This document shows, piece by piece, positions 9,147 to 20,490 of a stretch of 64,000 nt of DNA. The notes beneath the pieces are model-generated. The model did not search any database. It was not told where the DNA came from and was given only the letters and a program-made list of their open reading frames with translations. How positions within the stretch are numbered: position 1 is the stretch's first letter; the number at the start of each line of letters is the position of its first letter. The stretch is from Streptococcus pneumoniae. Lineage in GTDB: Bacteria; Bacillota; Bacilli; Lactobacillales; Streptococcaceae. Both the position numbers and the translations under genes were made by a program. The DNA lies in the NCBI RefSeq assembly GCF_001457635.1, contig NZ_LN831051.1, forward strand, positions 496,001 through 560,000, read 5' to 3'.

Positions 9147-11696
9147 TGCCTTAGATGACTTTCGTCTGTGATTATAGATTCCAAATAGTAAGAGAGAAGT
9201 AAAGGAACAGATTGCTCCAGTAATAAAACCATTGGGAATGAAGGAAAGTGTAATAGTTCCTTTCCCCTTGGGAATGTCAACTTTCATAAATCCAGTTTGA
9301 GCTTGTTTAATTTCTATTTTCTTACCATCTTGGTAGGCAGACCAACCTTTGTCATAAGGAATGGTGAAGAAAATAGATGTATCTTGTTGGACATCATATG
9401 TAGCAAAAACCTTGTTTTTAGAAGTTGATACTGTGACAGGTTGTTCTTTAATTTTTTGAATTGCCTCGGTGAAAGTTTTGGTATCTAAACGATAGAAGGT
9501 AGGAGATTCAAATGATACTTGTGAATTTCCAGGGAAACTAACATTGATATTGAAAGTTTTTTTCTCTTTAGTATATCCTAGATTAAAGAAGGAGAAGACA
9601 TTATCAGTTGTAAAAGTCTTTTTTTCACCATTTACAAGGATGTCAACCTTCTTTTGTTTATCGTTAGAAAAGTGAAGGTTTATGAAAGAGAGATAAACTT
9701 GGCTGTTTTCTGGAACTTCAATTTGATACTGGATTGCTGCATCTTCATTTGAAGAACTTGTGACACTAATCAAATCATTAGTATTTTCTATTTTTTCTGT
9801 TTTTTCATAAGGTATTGGAGAAAAATAATCAAAATTGACGTTAGCAAGTTGATTTAAAAATGAGGCCTGATTATCCAAGGTATGTTCATTGAACTTGACA
9901 TCATTGTAAACAGATTGACTAGCAACTGCAATCGGAAGAGAGTATTGATTTTCATATAGGGTAAGATTATCTTTTTGATAGATATCTTTAAAGCCATACT
10001 TATCAATAGGACTGTCTGAGATATTGTACTGGATACCAAATAAACTATCAGCCAAAATACTATTATTTGCATATCGGAGATTGAGATTAGTCCCAGAGGA
10101 TTTAAAACCAAGTTTATCTAAAGTAGAGCTTGATGAACGATTTCGAACAGATGAAAATTGAGAGATTCCATTGTAGTTGAATTTCATACTGTCATTTCCT
10201 GTCTGAGTTTGTAGTTTTTCAGTACGAGTAAATTGATTTCCAATATATGTTGAGAAAGATTCCATAGCTAGGATATCTCGACTATAAGCACTTCGAGAAG
10301 CAAATCCCCATTCCTTAGCAATTCCGTCCATTTGAGATGAAGCATTTAAACTCATTTCAACCAGTATAAATAAAGAGATTAGAATGGCAAATAGATTCAC
10401 AGATATAAACTTTTTGATAACTGCAAGGAGTAAAAGAGAATAGACAACCAAAAATTCAAGAGTAAGCAGAATATTCAAATCTGTTAAAAAAGAATAATGC
10501 GATTTTAGATAGATGGTAGCTAAAAATCCTGCTACTACAAGAAAAAGCGAAACTAAAAAATTCCAGACTTTAAGTTCTTTCAGACGCTTTAAGACTTCTG
10601 CTGCTGTGTAAATTAACAAGGTAGAGAAAATCCAAGCATAGCGATGTAAAAACATGTTTGGAGTATGCATGCCTTGCCAAAATAAGTCAAGAGCTTCTAT
10701 GTAAAAGCTTGCAATTAGAAATGCAAAGAATATTACATATATGAGTTTCACGTGAAACTTAATAGATTTCAGCGTAAAAAATAAAATGGTCAAAATAAAG
10801 GGAAATAGTCCAACAAAAATCATTGGGATGGCCCCATACTTTGTTGTGTCAAAGGAACCAATGAATTGCTTAGCAAAGAGATCAAGATACCAGCTACTTT
10901 CAGTTTGAAACTTTGTAACTTCAGTCAATTTTTCCCCATGTGTCTGTAAATCAAATAGAGTGGGAAGAGTCATAATCAAACTAGCCATACCAGCTAAAAA
11001 GGAGATAACTATGAAATCAAGAACAGATGATTTTCGAGTCTTAAAGTCCCACGAAATTTGACAGAGATACCAGAAAATAAGAAACAATACTGTCATATAT
11101 CCAAAATAATAATTTTGAATAAATAAGATTGACAGACTTGTAAAGTACAATAGGAGTTTCTTTTCAGTTATCAGTAGATGTAAACCAGTTATAATTAAAG
11201 GAATCAAGATAAAAACATCTAGCCAGGTTTTTATCTCTAATTGACTGACAGTGAAACTCATCAGAGCATAGGAAGTAGATAAGGCTAGTTTTAAAGTCTG
11301 AGGGATAGATTGAAACAATTTATTCAAACTAAAAAAGGTTGACAGACCAATCAATCCAAATTTTAAGAGAGTGGTCAGATAGACAGCATCTGGCATGTTC
11401 GTTAGATCAAAAAAGTAAACTAGAGGCGCGAGAAAACTACCCAAGTAATAACTAGATAGGGCATAGAAGTTTAGCCCTAGACCACTTGTAAAGGTGTAAA
11501 ACAGACTACTATTTCCATGTAGGATATTTCGTAAGGCTACATCAAAAATAACGTATTGATGAAAGCCATCTCCTAATAGAGGAGAGTTGTCGCTATTCCA
11601 GTAGATACCTTGAGATAGATATACTCCAGACATAATCACTACAGGAATGATGAGAGAAATAAAATAGGTTCGATATGTTTTTAAAAATGATTTCAT
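9144..11696 (-). CDS. YfhO-family polytopic membrane protein
   Basis: An 850-residue membrane protein of the YfhO family, related to GT-C-type glycosyltransferases. The first ~450 residues contain about a dozen hydrophobic helices. An extracytoplasmic domain of roughly 370 residues follows, then a final membrane segment near 825-845 and a basic tail (YNHRRKSSKA). YfhO proteins in other Firmicutes take part in glycosylating lipoteichoic acid or other surface polymers; the substrate here is not known. It is monocistronic, with terminators on both sides. A parS-like palindrome lies inside its coding sequence at 10744-10759. Confidence 0.88.
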   Translation of the reverse strand: MKSFLKTYRTYFISLIIPVVIMSGVYLSQGIYWNSDNSPLLGDGFHQYVIFDVALRNILHGNSSLFYTFTSGLGLNFYALSSYYLGSFLAPLVYFFDLTNMPDAVYLTTLLKFGLIGLSTFFSLNKLFQSIPQTLKLALSTSYALMSFTVSQLEIKTWLDVFILIPLIITGLHLLITEKKLLLYFTSLSILFIQNYYFGYMTVLFLIFWYLCQISWDFKTRKSSVLDFIVISFLAGMASLIMTLPTLFDLQTHGEKLTEVTKFQTESSWYLDLFAKQFIGSFDTTKYGAIPMIFVGLFPFILTILFFTLKSIKFHVKLIYVIFFAFLIASFYIEALDLFWQGMHTPNMFLHRYAWIFSTLLIYTAAEVLKRLKELKVWNFLVSLFLVVAGFLATIYLKSHYSFLTDLNILLTLEFLVVYSLLLLAVIKKFISVNLFAILISLFILVEMSLNASSQMDGIAKEWGFASRSAYSRDILAMESFSTYIGNQFTRTEKLQTQTGNDSMKFNYNGISQFSSVRNRSSSSTLDKLGFKSSGTNLNLRYANNSILADSLFGIQYNISDSPIDKYGFKDIYQKDNLTLYENQYSLPIAVASQSVYNDVKFNEHTLDNQASFLNQLANVNFDYFSPIPYEKTEKIENTNDLISVTSSSNEDAAIQYQIEVPENSQVYLSFINLHFSNDKQKKVDILVNGEKKTFTTDNVFSFFNLGYTKEKKTFNINVSFPGNSQVSFESPTFYRLDTKTFTEAIQKIKEQPVTVSTSKNKVFATYDVQQDTSIFFTIPYDKGWSAYQDGKKIEIKQAQTGFMKVDIPKGKGTITLSFIPNGFITGAICSFTSLLLFGIYNHRRKSSKA
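10744..10759. promoter_or_regulatory. parS site 1 (inside yfhO)
   Basis: AGTTTCACGTGAAACT is a perfect 16-bp palindrome with the invariant parS core GTTTCACGTGAAAC, differing from the Bacillus consensus only at the outer bases. It lies about 9 kb from parB, in the origin-proximal zone where ParB is expected to load. Confidence 0.92.
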
Positions 11697-11716
11697 GTTA
11701 CCTCGTAGAATGATAG

Positions 11717-11750
11717 AAAACTCAGTTGGTTAACCCAACTGAGTTTTGAA
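11717..11750. terminator. Bidirectional-type hairpin between ABC-F gene and yfhO
   Basis: AAAACTCAGTTGG / CCAACTGAGTTTT forms a 13-bp stem with A and T tails. It terminates the minus-strand ABC-F gene before yfhO. Confidence 0.85.
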
Positions 11751-11757
11751 GTTTTAT

Positions 11758-13380
11758 TTAGTCTTTCCAAAGTTCTTTAACTTTTGCTTGTACTTCTGCA
11801 TTTTCTAGGAATTCATCGTAGGTTTCATCGATACGGTCAATGACGCCATTTTTAGATAAGACAATGATATGGTTAGCCAAAGTTTGAATAAATTCGTGGT
11901 CATGGCTAGCAAAGATGATTGATTCTTTAAAGTTTTTCAATCCATCATTCAAGCTTGAGATAGATTCCAAGTCCAAGTGATTTGTTGGATCATCAAGTAC
12001 AAGGACATTTGATTTTAAGAGCATGAGTTTTGAAAGCATGACACGAACTTTTTCTCCCCCTGACAAGACATTTACAGGTTTGTTAACTTCATCTCCAGAG
12101 AAGAGCATACGGCCGAGGAAGCCACGTAGGAAAGTATTGTCATCTTCTTCTTTACTTGCGAATTGACGCAACCAGTCAAGAATTGATTCTCCTCCTGCAA
12201 AATCAGCTGAGTTATCTTTTGGTAGGTAAGATTGACTAGTTGTAACTCCCCACTTGACAGTTCCTTCATAGTCAATATCTCCCATGATTGCACGAATTAA
12301 TGCAGTCGTTTGAATATCATTTTGTCCAATAAGTGCTGTCTTATCATCTGGACGCAAGATGAAACTAATATTATCCAAGATAGTTTCACCATCAATCTTT
12401 ACAGTTAGATTTTCTACTGTCAAGAGATCATTACCAATCTCACGTTCCGCTTTAAAGTTGATAAATGGATATTTACGACTAGATGGTACAATCTCTTCTA
12501 GCTCAATCTTATCAAGCATTTTCTTACGTGATGTTGCCTGCCTTGACTTAGAAGCATTGGCAGAGAAACGAGCAACGAATTCTTGCAATTGTTTAATTTT
12601 TTCTTCTGCTTTAGCATTACGGTCTGCTAGCAATTTAGCAGCAAGCTCAGAAGATTCCTTCCAGAAGTCGTAGTTTCCGACATAGAGTTTGATTTTTCCA
12701 AAGTCAAGGTCGGCCATGTGAGTACAAACTTTGTTTAAGAAGTGACGGTCGTGGGATACTACGATAACTGTGTTATCAAAGTCAATCAAGAAGTCTTCTA
12801 ACCAAGTAATCGATTGGATATCCAAACCGTTAGTAGGCTCGTCCAAGAGAAGAACATCTGGTTTACCAAAAAGTGCTTTGGCGAGGAGAACCTTTACTTT
12901 TTCACCGTTGGCCAATTCGCTCATGTTTTGGTAGTGTAATTCTTCTGGAATGTTTAGGTTTTGAAGTAGTTGAGAGGCTTCACTCTCTGCTTCCCAACCT
13001 CCAAGTTCGGCAAACTCTCCTTCGAGTTCGGCAGCACGAACCCCGTCCTCGTCTGAGAAATCTTCCTTCATGTAGATAGCATCTTTCTCTTTCATGATGC
13101 TATAAAGTTTTTCATTTCCCATGATAACGACATCAATGGCACGTTCATCTTCGTAGTCAAAGTGATTTTGACGAAGAACAGAGAGACGTTCATCTGGACC
13201 AAGAGAGATGTGACCAGTAGTAGGTTCGATATCTCCAGCTAAAATTTTTAAAAAGGTTGATTTTCCGGCACCATTAGCACCGATTAATCCGTAAGTATTT
13301 CCTTCTGTAAATTTGATATTGACATCATCAAAAAGTTTGCGATCACTAAAACGTAGTGAAACATCAGATACTGTAAGCAA
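11758..13380 (-). CDS. ABC-F family ATPase, YkpA/YbiT type
   Basis: A 540-residue soluble protein with two ABC domains and no membrane part. ABC-F proteins act on the ribosome or in resistance rather than in transport. The first domain has Walker A GANGAGKST, an atypical signature ELANGEK and Walker B LLLDEPTN. The second domain has a strong signature (LSGGEKVRV) and LVLDDPTN, but its Walker A position reads IGQNDIQTT without the usual GKS/T. Bacillus subtilis YkpA shows a similarly degenerate site, so this appears to be a subfamily trait. The inter-domain linker region is about residues 240-310. Monocistronic. Confidence 0.9.
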   Translation of the reverse strand: MLTVSDVSLRFSDRKLFDDVNIKFTEGNTYGLIGANGAGKSTFLKILAGDIEPTTGHISLGPDERLSVLRQNHFDYEDERAIDVVIMGNEKLYSIMKEKDAIYMKEDFSDEDGVRAAELEGEFAELGGWEAESEASQLLQNLNIPEELHYQNMSELANGEKVKVLLAKALFGKPDVLLLDEPTNGLDIQSITWLEDFLIDFDNTVIVVSHDRHFLNKVCTHMADLDFGKIKLYVGNYDFWKESSELAAKLLADRNAKAEEKIKQLQEFVARFSANASKSRQATSRKKMLDKIELEEIVPSSRKYPFINFKAEREIGNDLLTVENLTVKIDGETILDNISFILRPDDKTALIGQNDIQTTALIRAIMGDIDYEGTVKWGVTTSQSYLPKDNSADFAGGESILDWLRQFASKEEDDNTFLRGFLGRMLFSGDEVNKPVNVLSGGEKVRVMLSKLMLLKSNVLVLDDPTNHLDLESISSLNDGLKNFKESIIFASHDHEFIQTLANHIIVLSKNGVIDRIDETYDEFLENAEVQAKVKELWKD

Positions 13381-13548
13381 TATTTTTCTCCTATATGTGT
13401 AATATATTTATTCTACTAGAAAATACAGAAATATTCAAATTTTTATTTGTCAATTTTGTGTAAATTATATTTACAGTATCCTTTACACAAATCTGTAAAA
13501 AGCAAGGCTGATTTATTTTGATAAATTACGGTTATTTCATTAAAAAAA

Positions 13549-13557
13549 TGCTATAAT
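13549..13557 (+). promoter_or_regulatory. Extended -10 promoter of trpS
   Basis: TGCTATAAT, an extended -10 with a perfect TATAAT, lies 28 bp before the trpS ATG. No -35 at correct spacing was found, which is acceptable for extended -10 promoters. Confidence 0.75.
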
Positions 13558-13585
13558 TGAAAGGACTATATCGAAGGAGAACAAA

Positions 13586-14611
13586 ATGACTAAACCCATT
13601 ATTTTAACAGGAGACCGTCCAACAGGAAAATTGCATATTGGACATTATGTTGGAAGTCTCAAAAATCGAGTATTATTACAGGAAGAGGATAAGTATGATA
13701 TGTTTGTGTTCTTGGCTGACCAACAAGCCTTGACAGATCATGCCAAAGATCCTCAAACCATTGTAGAGTCTATCGGAAATGTGGCTTTGGATTATCTTGC
13801 AGTTGGATTGGATCCAAATAAGTCAACTATTTTTATTCAAAGCCAGATTCCAGAGTTGGCTGAGTTGTCTATGTATTATATGAATCTAGTTTCGTTAGCA
13901 CGTTTGGAGCGAAATCCAACAGTCAAGACAGAGATTTCTCAGAAAGGATTTGGAGAAAGCATTCCGACAGGATTCTTGGTCTATCCAATCGCTCAAGCAG
14001 CTGATATCACAGCTTTCAAGGCTAATTATGTTCCTGTTGGGACAGATCAGAAACCAATGATTGAGCAAACTCGTGAAATTGTTCGTTCTTTTAACAATGC
14101 ATATAACTGTGATGTCTTGGTAGAGCCGGAAGGTATTTATCCAGAAAATGAGAGAGCAGGGCGTTTGCCTGGTTTAGATGGAAATGCTAAAATGTCTAAA
14201 TCACTAAATAATGGTATTTATTTAGCTGATGATGCGGATACTTTGCGTAAAAAAGTAATGAGTATGTATACAGATCCAGATCATATCCGCGTTGAGGATC
14301 CAGGTAAGATTGAGGGAAATATGGTTTTCCATTATCTAGATGTTTTTGGTCGTCCAGAAGATGCTCAAGAAATTGCTGATATGAAAGAACGTTATCAACG
14401 AGGTGGTCTTGGTGATGTGAAGACCAAGCGTTATCTACTTGAAATATTAGAACGTGAACTGGGTCCTATTCGTGAGCGCCGTATTGAATTTGCTAAGGAT
14501 ATGGGAGAAGTTTATAATATGATTCAAAAAGGTAGTGAAAGAGCGCGTGAAGTTGCGGGTCAAACCCTATCTGAGGTAAAAGGGGCAATGGGACTTCATT
14601 ACTTTAACTAA
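13586..14611 (+). CDS. trpS: Tryptophanyl-tRNA synthetase
   Basis: A 341-residue class I aminoacyl-tRNA synthetase that charges tRNA-Trp. The HIGH motif is HIGHYVG (residues about 17-23) after 'TGDRPTGKL', and the KMSKS motif is AKMSKSLNN near residue 200. The length and the early 'ILTGDRPTG' match the family. AAGGAG stands 6 bp before the ATG. Monocistronic between its own promoter and terminator. No T-box leader fits in the short 5' region. Confidence 0.97.
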   Translation: MTKPIILTGDRPTGKLHIGHYVGSLKNRVLLQEEDKYDMFVFLADQQALTDHAKDPQTIVESIGNVALDYLAVGLDPNKSTIFIQSQIPELAELSMYYMNLVSLARLERNPTVKTEISQKGFGESIPTGFLVYPIAQAADITAFKANYVPVGTDQKPMIEQTREIVRSFNNAYNCDVLVEPEGIYPENERAGRLPGLDGNAKMSKSLNNGIYLADDADTLRKKVMSMYTDPDHIRVEDPGKIEGNMVFHYLDVFGRPEDAQEIADMKERYQRGGLGDVKTKRYLLEILERELGPIRERRIEFAKDMGEVYNMIQKGSERAREVAGQTLSEVKGAMGLHYFN

Positions 14612-14625
14612 GTTTATTTTACAAG

Positions 14626-14663
14626 AAACTATCATTTCTATCTCGAAGAAAAGATAGTTTTTT
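14626..14663 (+). terminator. trpS terminator
   Basis: AAACTATC / GATAGTTT inverted repeat across a 19-nt loop, followed by a T tract. Confidence 0.75.
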
Positions 14664-14680
14664 ATTTACCCCTGTAACAT

Positions 14681-16241
<1,561 letters not shown>

Positions 16242-16250
16242 AAAACAATG

Positions 16251-16282
16251 AAAAGAACTCCAGTGAAAACAGGAGTTCTTTT
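16251..16282. terminator. Bidirectional terminator between guaB and recF
   Basis: AAAAGAACTCC / GGAGTTCTTTT with a 10-nt loop, usable from both convergent genes. Confidence 0.88.
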
Positions 16283-16291
16283 ACAATGTTG

Positions 16292-17389
16292 TCAATTTCC
16301 ATTTACAGAAGCTTTACCATCCTGAATAGTGAAGATACTTAGATTTTCTGGCAGATTTTGAAGATGGTCTAAGCTTGTTGTTGTGATAAAGGTTTGGATT
16401 GATTGAGAAATCGTTTCTAATAATTTTAACTGTCTAGTGTTGTCAAGTTCACTCATCACATCGTCAAGCAGTAATATAGGAGATTCTGTGGTAATGCTTT
16501 CCATTAATTCGATTTCTGCTAATTTTATCGAGAGGACGAGACTACGATGTTGACCTTGGCTTCCGAAACTAGCATCCATCCCATTTATATAAAAAGAAAT
16601 GTCATCTCGATGAGGACCGACACCAGTATTCTTTTTAAATAAATCTCTGGATCTACTTTTTTCTAAAGCAATTTTGAAAGATTCGGATAAGTTTTGTTTG
16701 TCAGTTATATTGACAGAAGATTGATAGAATATTGACAACTCTTCGATCTGATTAGAGAGTTCAAAATGTTTCTTACGCCCAAATGATTCTAGTTTTTTTA
16801 TGAAATCTAAGCGGTGATTCATTACACGACATCCATAATCAACTAGCTGATCATCTAACACAGAAAGGAATGTTTCATCTATTTTTTGAGCTGATTTTAG
16901 GTAAGTGTTTCTTTGCTTTAGGATGTGGTTATAATTGGTTAAGTCAGATAAATAGATTGGCTTAATTTGCCCAAGTTCCATATCAATGAATTTTCGTCGA
17001 ATCGAAGGTGCTCCTTTAATTAGTTGTAAATCTTCAGGAGCAAATAAGACAACATTCATGTGTCCTACATAATCTGAAAGGCGTGCCTGTTTTAAGTGAT
17101 TAACTTTTGTTACACGGCCTTTTTGTGTTAGTTCGATTTCTAGGGGAATGGATCCAGTTTTTTTCTGAACGAGACCTGAAAGATGAAGTTGTTCCTCATC
17201 AAAATGAATGAGATTTTTATCTGTTCGAGTTCGATGACTACGCGTTAAGGCTAAAAAATAGATAGCCTCTAACATGTTTGTTTTTCCTTGTGCATTACGT
17301 CCCAAAAAGACATTCAATTTAGGATTAAAGTCTATTTTCGTTTCTTTGTAATTACGAAAAGTCTTGAGAGATAGATGTTGTAGCCACAT
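16292..17389 (-). CDS. recF: DNA replication and repair protein RecF
   Basis: A 365-residue SMC-like ATPase that helps load RecA at single-strand gaps and stalled forks. Walker A is GRNAQGKTN (residues about 30-38), the ABC-type signature is [16 protein letters not shown], and Walker B is [13 protein letters not shown]. The length is normal. It starts 2 bp after the yaaA stop, so the two form a tight operon, an arrangement found near dnaA in many Firmicutes. Confidence 0.97.
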   Translation of the reverse strand: MWLQHLSLKTFRNYKETKIDFNPKLNVFLGRNAQGKTNMLEAIYFLALTRSHRTRTDKNLIHFDEEQLHLSGLVQKKTGSIPLEIELTQKGRVTKVNHLKQARLSDYVGHMNVVLFAPEDLQLIKGAPSIRRKFIDMELGQIKPIYLSDLTNYNHILKQRNTYLKSAQKIDETFLSVLDDQLVDYGCRVMNHRLDFIKKLESFGRKKHFELSNQIEELSIFYQSSVNITDKQNLSESFKIALEKSRSRDLFKKNTGVGPHRDDISFYINGMDASFGSQGQHRSLVLSIKLAEIELMESITTESPILLLDDVMSELDNTRQLKLLETISQSIQTFITTTSLDHLQNLPENLSIFTIQDGKASVNGN

Positions 17390-17391
17390 GA

Positions 17392-17760
17392 TTATCTACC
17401 AGGGAATCGTGGAGCTTGTTGGCTTTTAGGTGATGAAGCAGGTTTCGATTTGTCTTTTTTAACTCCCTTATTCATCTTTTTGACAAGTTTAGCGATCCGT
17501 TCTTTTTCAACTTTATCAGCTTGGTATTCATCTTGTTCTTCAGAAGTAGGTTGTGTCAACAAGATGTCAATGTTCATGTCAGGGATGTCAACTTTATCGC
17601 CAATACGAAGTTTTTTTCCACGACGACTCTCTAATTCCCTATTAAAGTAAACAGAATGTTCAGAGAGAAATGATTTAATAGCTCCTCCGCTATGTGTAAT
17701 TCCAAGTTCTTTGAGTAGTGCTTGGAGGGTAATAAATTCTTCAAATAATTTGTATTCCAT
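17392..17760 (-). CDS. yaaA: S4-domain RNA-binding protein YaaA
   Basis: A 122-residue protein. The N-terminal S4-like RNA-binding fold (about residues 10-72) includes [20 protein letters not shown] and '[12 protein letters not shown]'. The C-terminus is highly charged ([13 protein letters not shown]) and probably disordered. Genes of this family sit between dnaN/dnaA and recF in Firmicutes and are linked to the ribosome. Here it is upstream of recF with nearly no gap. The exact RNA target is unknown. Confidence 0.88.
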   Translation of the reverse strand: MEYKLFEEFITLQALLKELGITHSGGAIKSFLSEHSVYFNRELESRRGKKLRIGDKVDIPDMNIDILLTQPTSEEQDEYQADKVEKERIAKLVKKMNKGVKKDKSKPASSPKSQQAPRFPGR

Positions 17761-17882
17761 AATTCACCTCAATCTTTGGTATTATACCATATTTTCCTAA
17801 AAATAGTGAGAGAGACAGCGAGAAATGTAAGCGATTTTTATTTCAAAAGTGTTACAGGGAACAAGAAAATTTCAGGTTTTCG

Positions 17883-17891
17883 TGATATAAT
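17883..17891 (+). promoter_or_regulatory. Extended -10 promoter of the M16 gene pair
   Basis: TGATATAAT, 28 bp before the ATG at 17919. The divergent yaaA-recF unit starts 122 bp to the left. Confidence 0.7.
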
Positions 17892-17918
17892 AGAAGTCTG
17901 TATATAAGGAGGTAAATC

Positions 17919-19169
17919 ATGGAGTTAGTGCATGGAATTTCAACACATTTTATCCAATCAAAAAAGTTTAAAACAAACAAAATTACCGTGCGTTTTACCG
18001 CTCCATTATCCCTTGATACGATTGCAGGTCACATGTTGAGTGCAAGTATGCTAGAGACTGCTAATCAGATGTACCCCACTTCTCAAGATTTGAGGAGACA
18101 CTTGGCCAGTCTATACGGTACAGATATGTCAACCAATTGTTTCAGAAGAGGGCAAAGCCACATTATAGAATTGACATTTACCTATGTTCGTGATGAGTTT
18201 TTAAGTAGGAAAAACGTGCTAACCTCTCAGATTTTGGAACTTGTAAAAGAAACTCTTTTTTCACCCGCAGTAGTTGATAATGGGTTTGATCCGGCCTTAT
18301 TTGAAATTGAGAAAAAACAATTGCTAGCAAGTTTAGCAGCTGATATGGATGATTCTTTTTATTTTGCACATAAAGAATTGGATAAATTGTTTTTTCATGA
18401 TGAACGTCTTCAATTGGAATATAGTGATTTACGAAATCGTATTTTAGCTGAAACTCCACAAAGTTCTTATTCTTGTTTCCAAGAATTTTTAGCCAATGAT
18501 CGAATAGATTTCTTTTTCCTAGGTGATTTTAATGAGGTTGAAATTCAAAATGTATTAGAATCATTTGGCTTTAAAGGTCGAAAAGGAGATGTGAAGGTTC
18601 AGTATTGTCAACCTTATTCTAATATCCTTCAGGAAGGTATGGTTCGGAAAAATGTGGGACAATCCATTTTGGAATTAGGTTATCATTACCGTTCTAAATA
18701 TGGTGATGAGCAACATTTACCCATGATTGTAATGAATGGTTTACTTGGTGGATTTGCTCACTCTAAGCTCTTTACAAATGTCCGTGAAAATGCTGGATTA
18801 GCTTATACCATTTCAAGTGAGCTTGATTTATTTAGTGGATTCTTGAGGATGTATGCTGGTATCAATCGAGAAAATCGTAACCAGGCTCGTAAAATGATGA
18901 ATAATCAACTGCTTGATTTAAAAAAAGGTTATTTTACAGAGTTTGAGTTAAATCAGACCAAGGAAATGATTCGTTGGTCGTTGTTACTTTCTCAAGATAA
19001 TCAATCTTCATTGATTGAACGTGCTTATCAAAATGCCTTATTTGGAAAATCTTCAGCAGACTTTAAAAGTTGGATTGCAGAGCTTGAACAAATTGACAAA
19101 GATGCTATTTGTAGAGTAGCTAATAATGTGAAACTACAAGCGATTTACTTTATGGAAGGAATAGAATGA
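17919..19169 (+). CDS. M16-family peptidase-like protein, YfmF type (no zinc motif)
   Basis: A 416-residue member of the pitrilysin (M16) family. It has the two-lobed form, but the zinc motif HxxEH is absent, as in non-catalytic M16 partners. The C-terminal half contains 'LLGGFAHSKLFTNVRENAGLAYTISS', a conserved M16 segment with the R/Y substrate residues. It overlaps the next gene by 4 bp, and that gene has the zinc motif, so a heterodimeric peptidase is likely. Database names link this pair to EF-P 5-aminopentanol modification; I cannot test that here. Confidence 0.87.
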   Translation: MELVHGISTHFIQSKKFKTNKITVRFTAPLSLDTIAGHMLSASMLETANQMYPTSQDLRRHLASLYGTDMSTNCFRRGQSHIIELTFTYVRDEFLSRKNVLTSQILELVKETLFSPAVVDNGFDPALFEIEKKQLLASLAADMDDSFYFAHKELDKLFFHDERLQLEYSDLRNRILAETPQSSYSCFQEFLANDRIDFFFLGDFNEVEIQNVLESFGFKGRKGDVKVQYCQPYSNILQEGMVRKNVGQSILELGYHYRSKYGDEQHLPMIVMNGLLGGFAHSKLFTNVRENAGLAYTISSELDLFSGFLRMYAGINRENRNQARKMMNNQLLDLKKGYFTEFELNQTKEMIRWSLLLSQDNQSSLIERAYQNALFGKSSADFKSWIAELEQIDKDAICRVANNVKLQAIYFMEGIE

Positions 19170-20449
19170 CAAAGGTTGTTTTTGAAGAAAAATACTATCC
19201 AGCTGTAAAAGAAAAGGTTTATCGAACTCGTTTGGCCAACGGATTGACAGTTGCTCTTTTGCCTAAAAAGGAATTTAAAGAGGTTTACGGGAGTGTCACT
19301 GTACAGTTTGGTTCGGTAGATACGTTTGTCACAGAAGTTGACGGATATGTAAAACAATATCCTGGAGGAATTGCTCATTTTCTTGAACATAAATTATTTG
19401 AGAGAGAAGATTCTAGTGATTTGATGTCGGCTTTTACGAGTCTAGGTGCAGATAGTAATGCCTTTACAAGCTTTACAAAAACAAACTATCTTTTTTCAGC
19501 AACGGATTATTTTTTAGAAAATTTAGATTTACTTGATGAATTGGTAACATCAGCACACTTTACTGAAGCTTCCATTCTGACAGAGCAGGATATTATTCAG
19601 CAAGAACGAGAAATGTACCAAGATGATCCAGATTCGTGTTTATTCTTTTCAACTTTAGCGAATTTGTATCCTGGTACACCTTTAGCAACTGATATAGTTG
19701 GAAGTGAGGAGTCCATTTCCCAAATCAATCTAACTAATTTGCAAGAAAATTTTACAAAGTTTTACAAACCTGTAAACATGTCTCTGTTTTTAGTTGGTAA
19801 TTTTGATGTGGAGCGAGTACAGGACTATTTTGAAAGCAAAGAACTGAAAGATTCAGATTTTCAGGAAGTAGCAAGAGAAAAGTTGTTTTTACAGCCTGTA
19901 AAGCCAACAGATAGTATGAGAATGGAAGTATCTTCTCCCAAACTAGCGATTGGAGTTAGAGGTAAGCGAGAAGTTTCTGAAGCGGATTGCTATCGACATC
20001 ATATTTTATTAAAATTATTGTTTGCAATGATGTTTGGTTGGACTTCGGATCGTTTTCAAAAATGTTATGAATCAGGTAAAATTGATGCGTCCTTATCTCT
20101 GGAAGTTGAAATAACAAGTCGCTTTCATTTTGTCATGTTGACAATAGATACGAAAGAGCCAGTTGCTTTGTCTCATCAATTTAGGAAGGCTATTCGTAAT
20201 TTTACAAAGGATTTAGATATTACAGAGGAACATTTAGATATTATCAAAAGAGAGATGTTTGGCGAATTTTTCAGTAGCATGAACTCTCTTGAATTTATTG
20301 CAACGCAATATGATGCTTTTGAAAATGGTGAGACAATTTTTGATTTGCCGAAAATTTTACAGGAAATTACTTTAGAGGATGTCCTTGATGCTGGACATCA
20401 TTTAATAGATGATGGTGACATAGTTGATTTTACAATATTCCCATCGTAG
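19166..20449 (+). CDS. M16-family zinc peptidase, YfmH type (catalytic partner)
   Basis: A 427-residue M16 peptidase with an intact zinc motif HFLEH in 'GGIAHFLEHKLFE' (about residue 70) and a downstream glutamate region ('IIQQEREMYQDDP') that supplies the third ligand. It overlaps its non-catalytic partner by 4 bp. The next gene, rodZ, starts 41 bp later and is probably in the same transcript. The substrate is unknown. Confidence 0.88.
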   Translation: MTKVVFEEKYYPAVKEKVYRTRLANGLTVALLPKKEFKEVYGSVTVQFGSVDTFVTEVDGYVKQYPGGIAHFLEHKLFEREDSSDLMSAFTSLGADSNAFTSFTKTNYLFSATDYFLENLDLLDELVTSAHFTEASILTEQDIIQQEREMYQDDPDSCLFFSTLANLYPGTPLATDIVGSEESISQINLTNLQENFTKFYKPVNMSLFLVGNFDVERVQDYFESKELKDSDFQEVAREKLFLQPVKPTDSMRMEVSSPKLAIGVRGKREVSEADCYRHHILLKLLFAMMFGWTSDRFQKCYESGKIDASLSLEVEITSRFHFVMLTIDTKEPVALSHQFRKAIRNFTKDLDITEEHLDIIKREMFGEFFSSMNSLEFIATQYDAFENGETIFDLPKILQEITLEDVLDAGHHLIDDGDIVDFTIFPS

Positions 20450-20490
20450 TAACCTATCATAATAGACACTAGAAAGAAGGGATGACAAGT

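Noticed and set aside
12359..12673. Plus-strand ORF opposite the ABC-F gene
   Set aside because: It is antisense to a well-conserved gene, has no ribosome site and shows no recognisable domain.
13518..13523. TTGATA as -35 of trpS
   Set aside because: The spacing to the TATAAT is 28 bp, too long; the extended -10 is enough.
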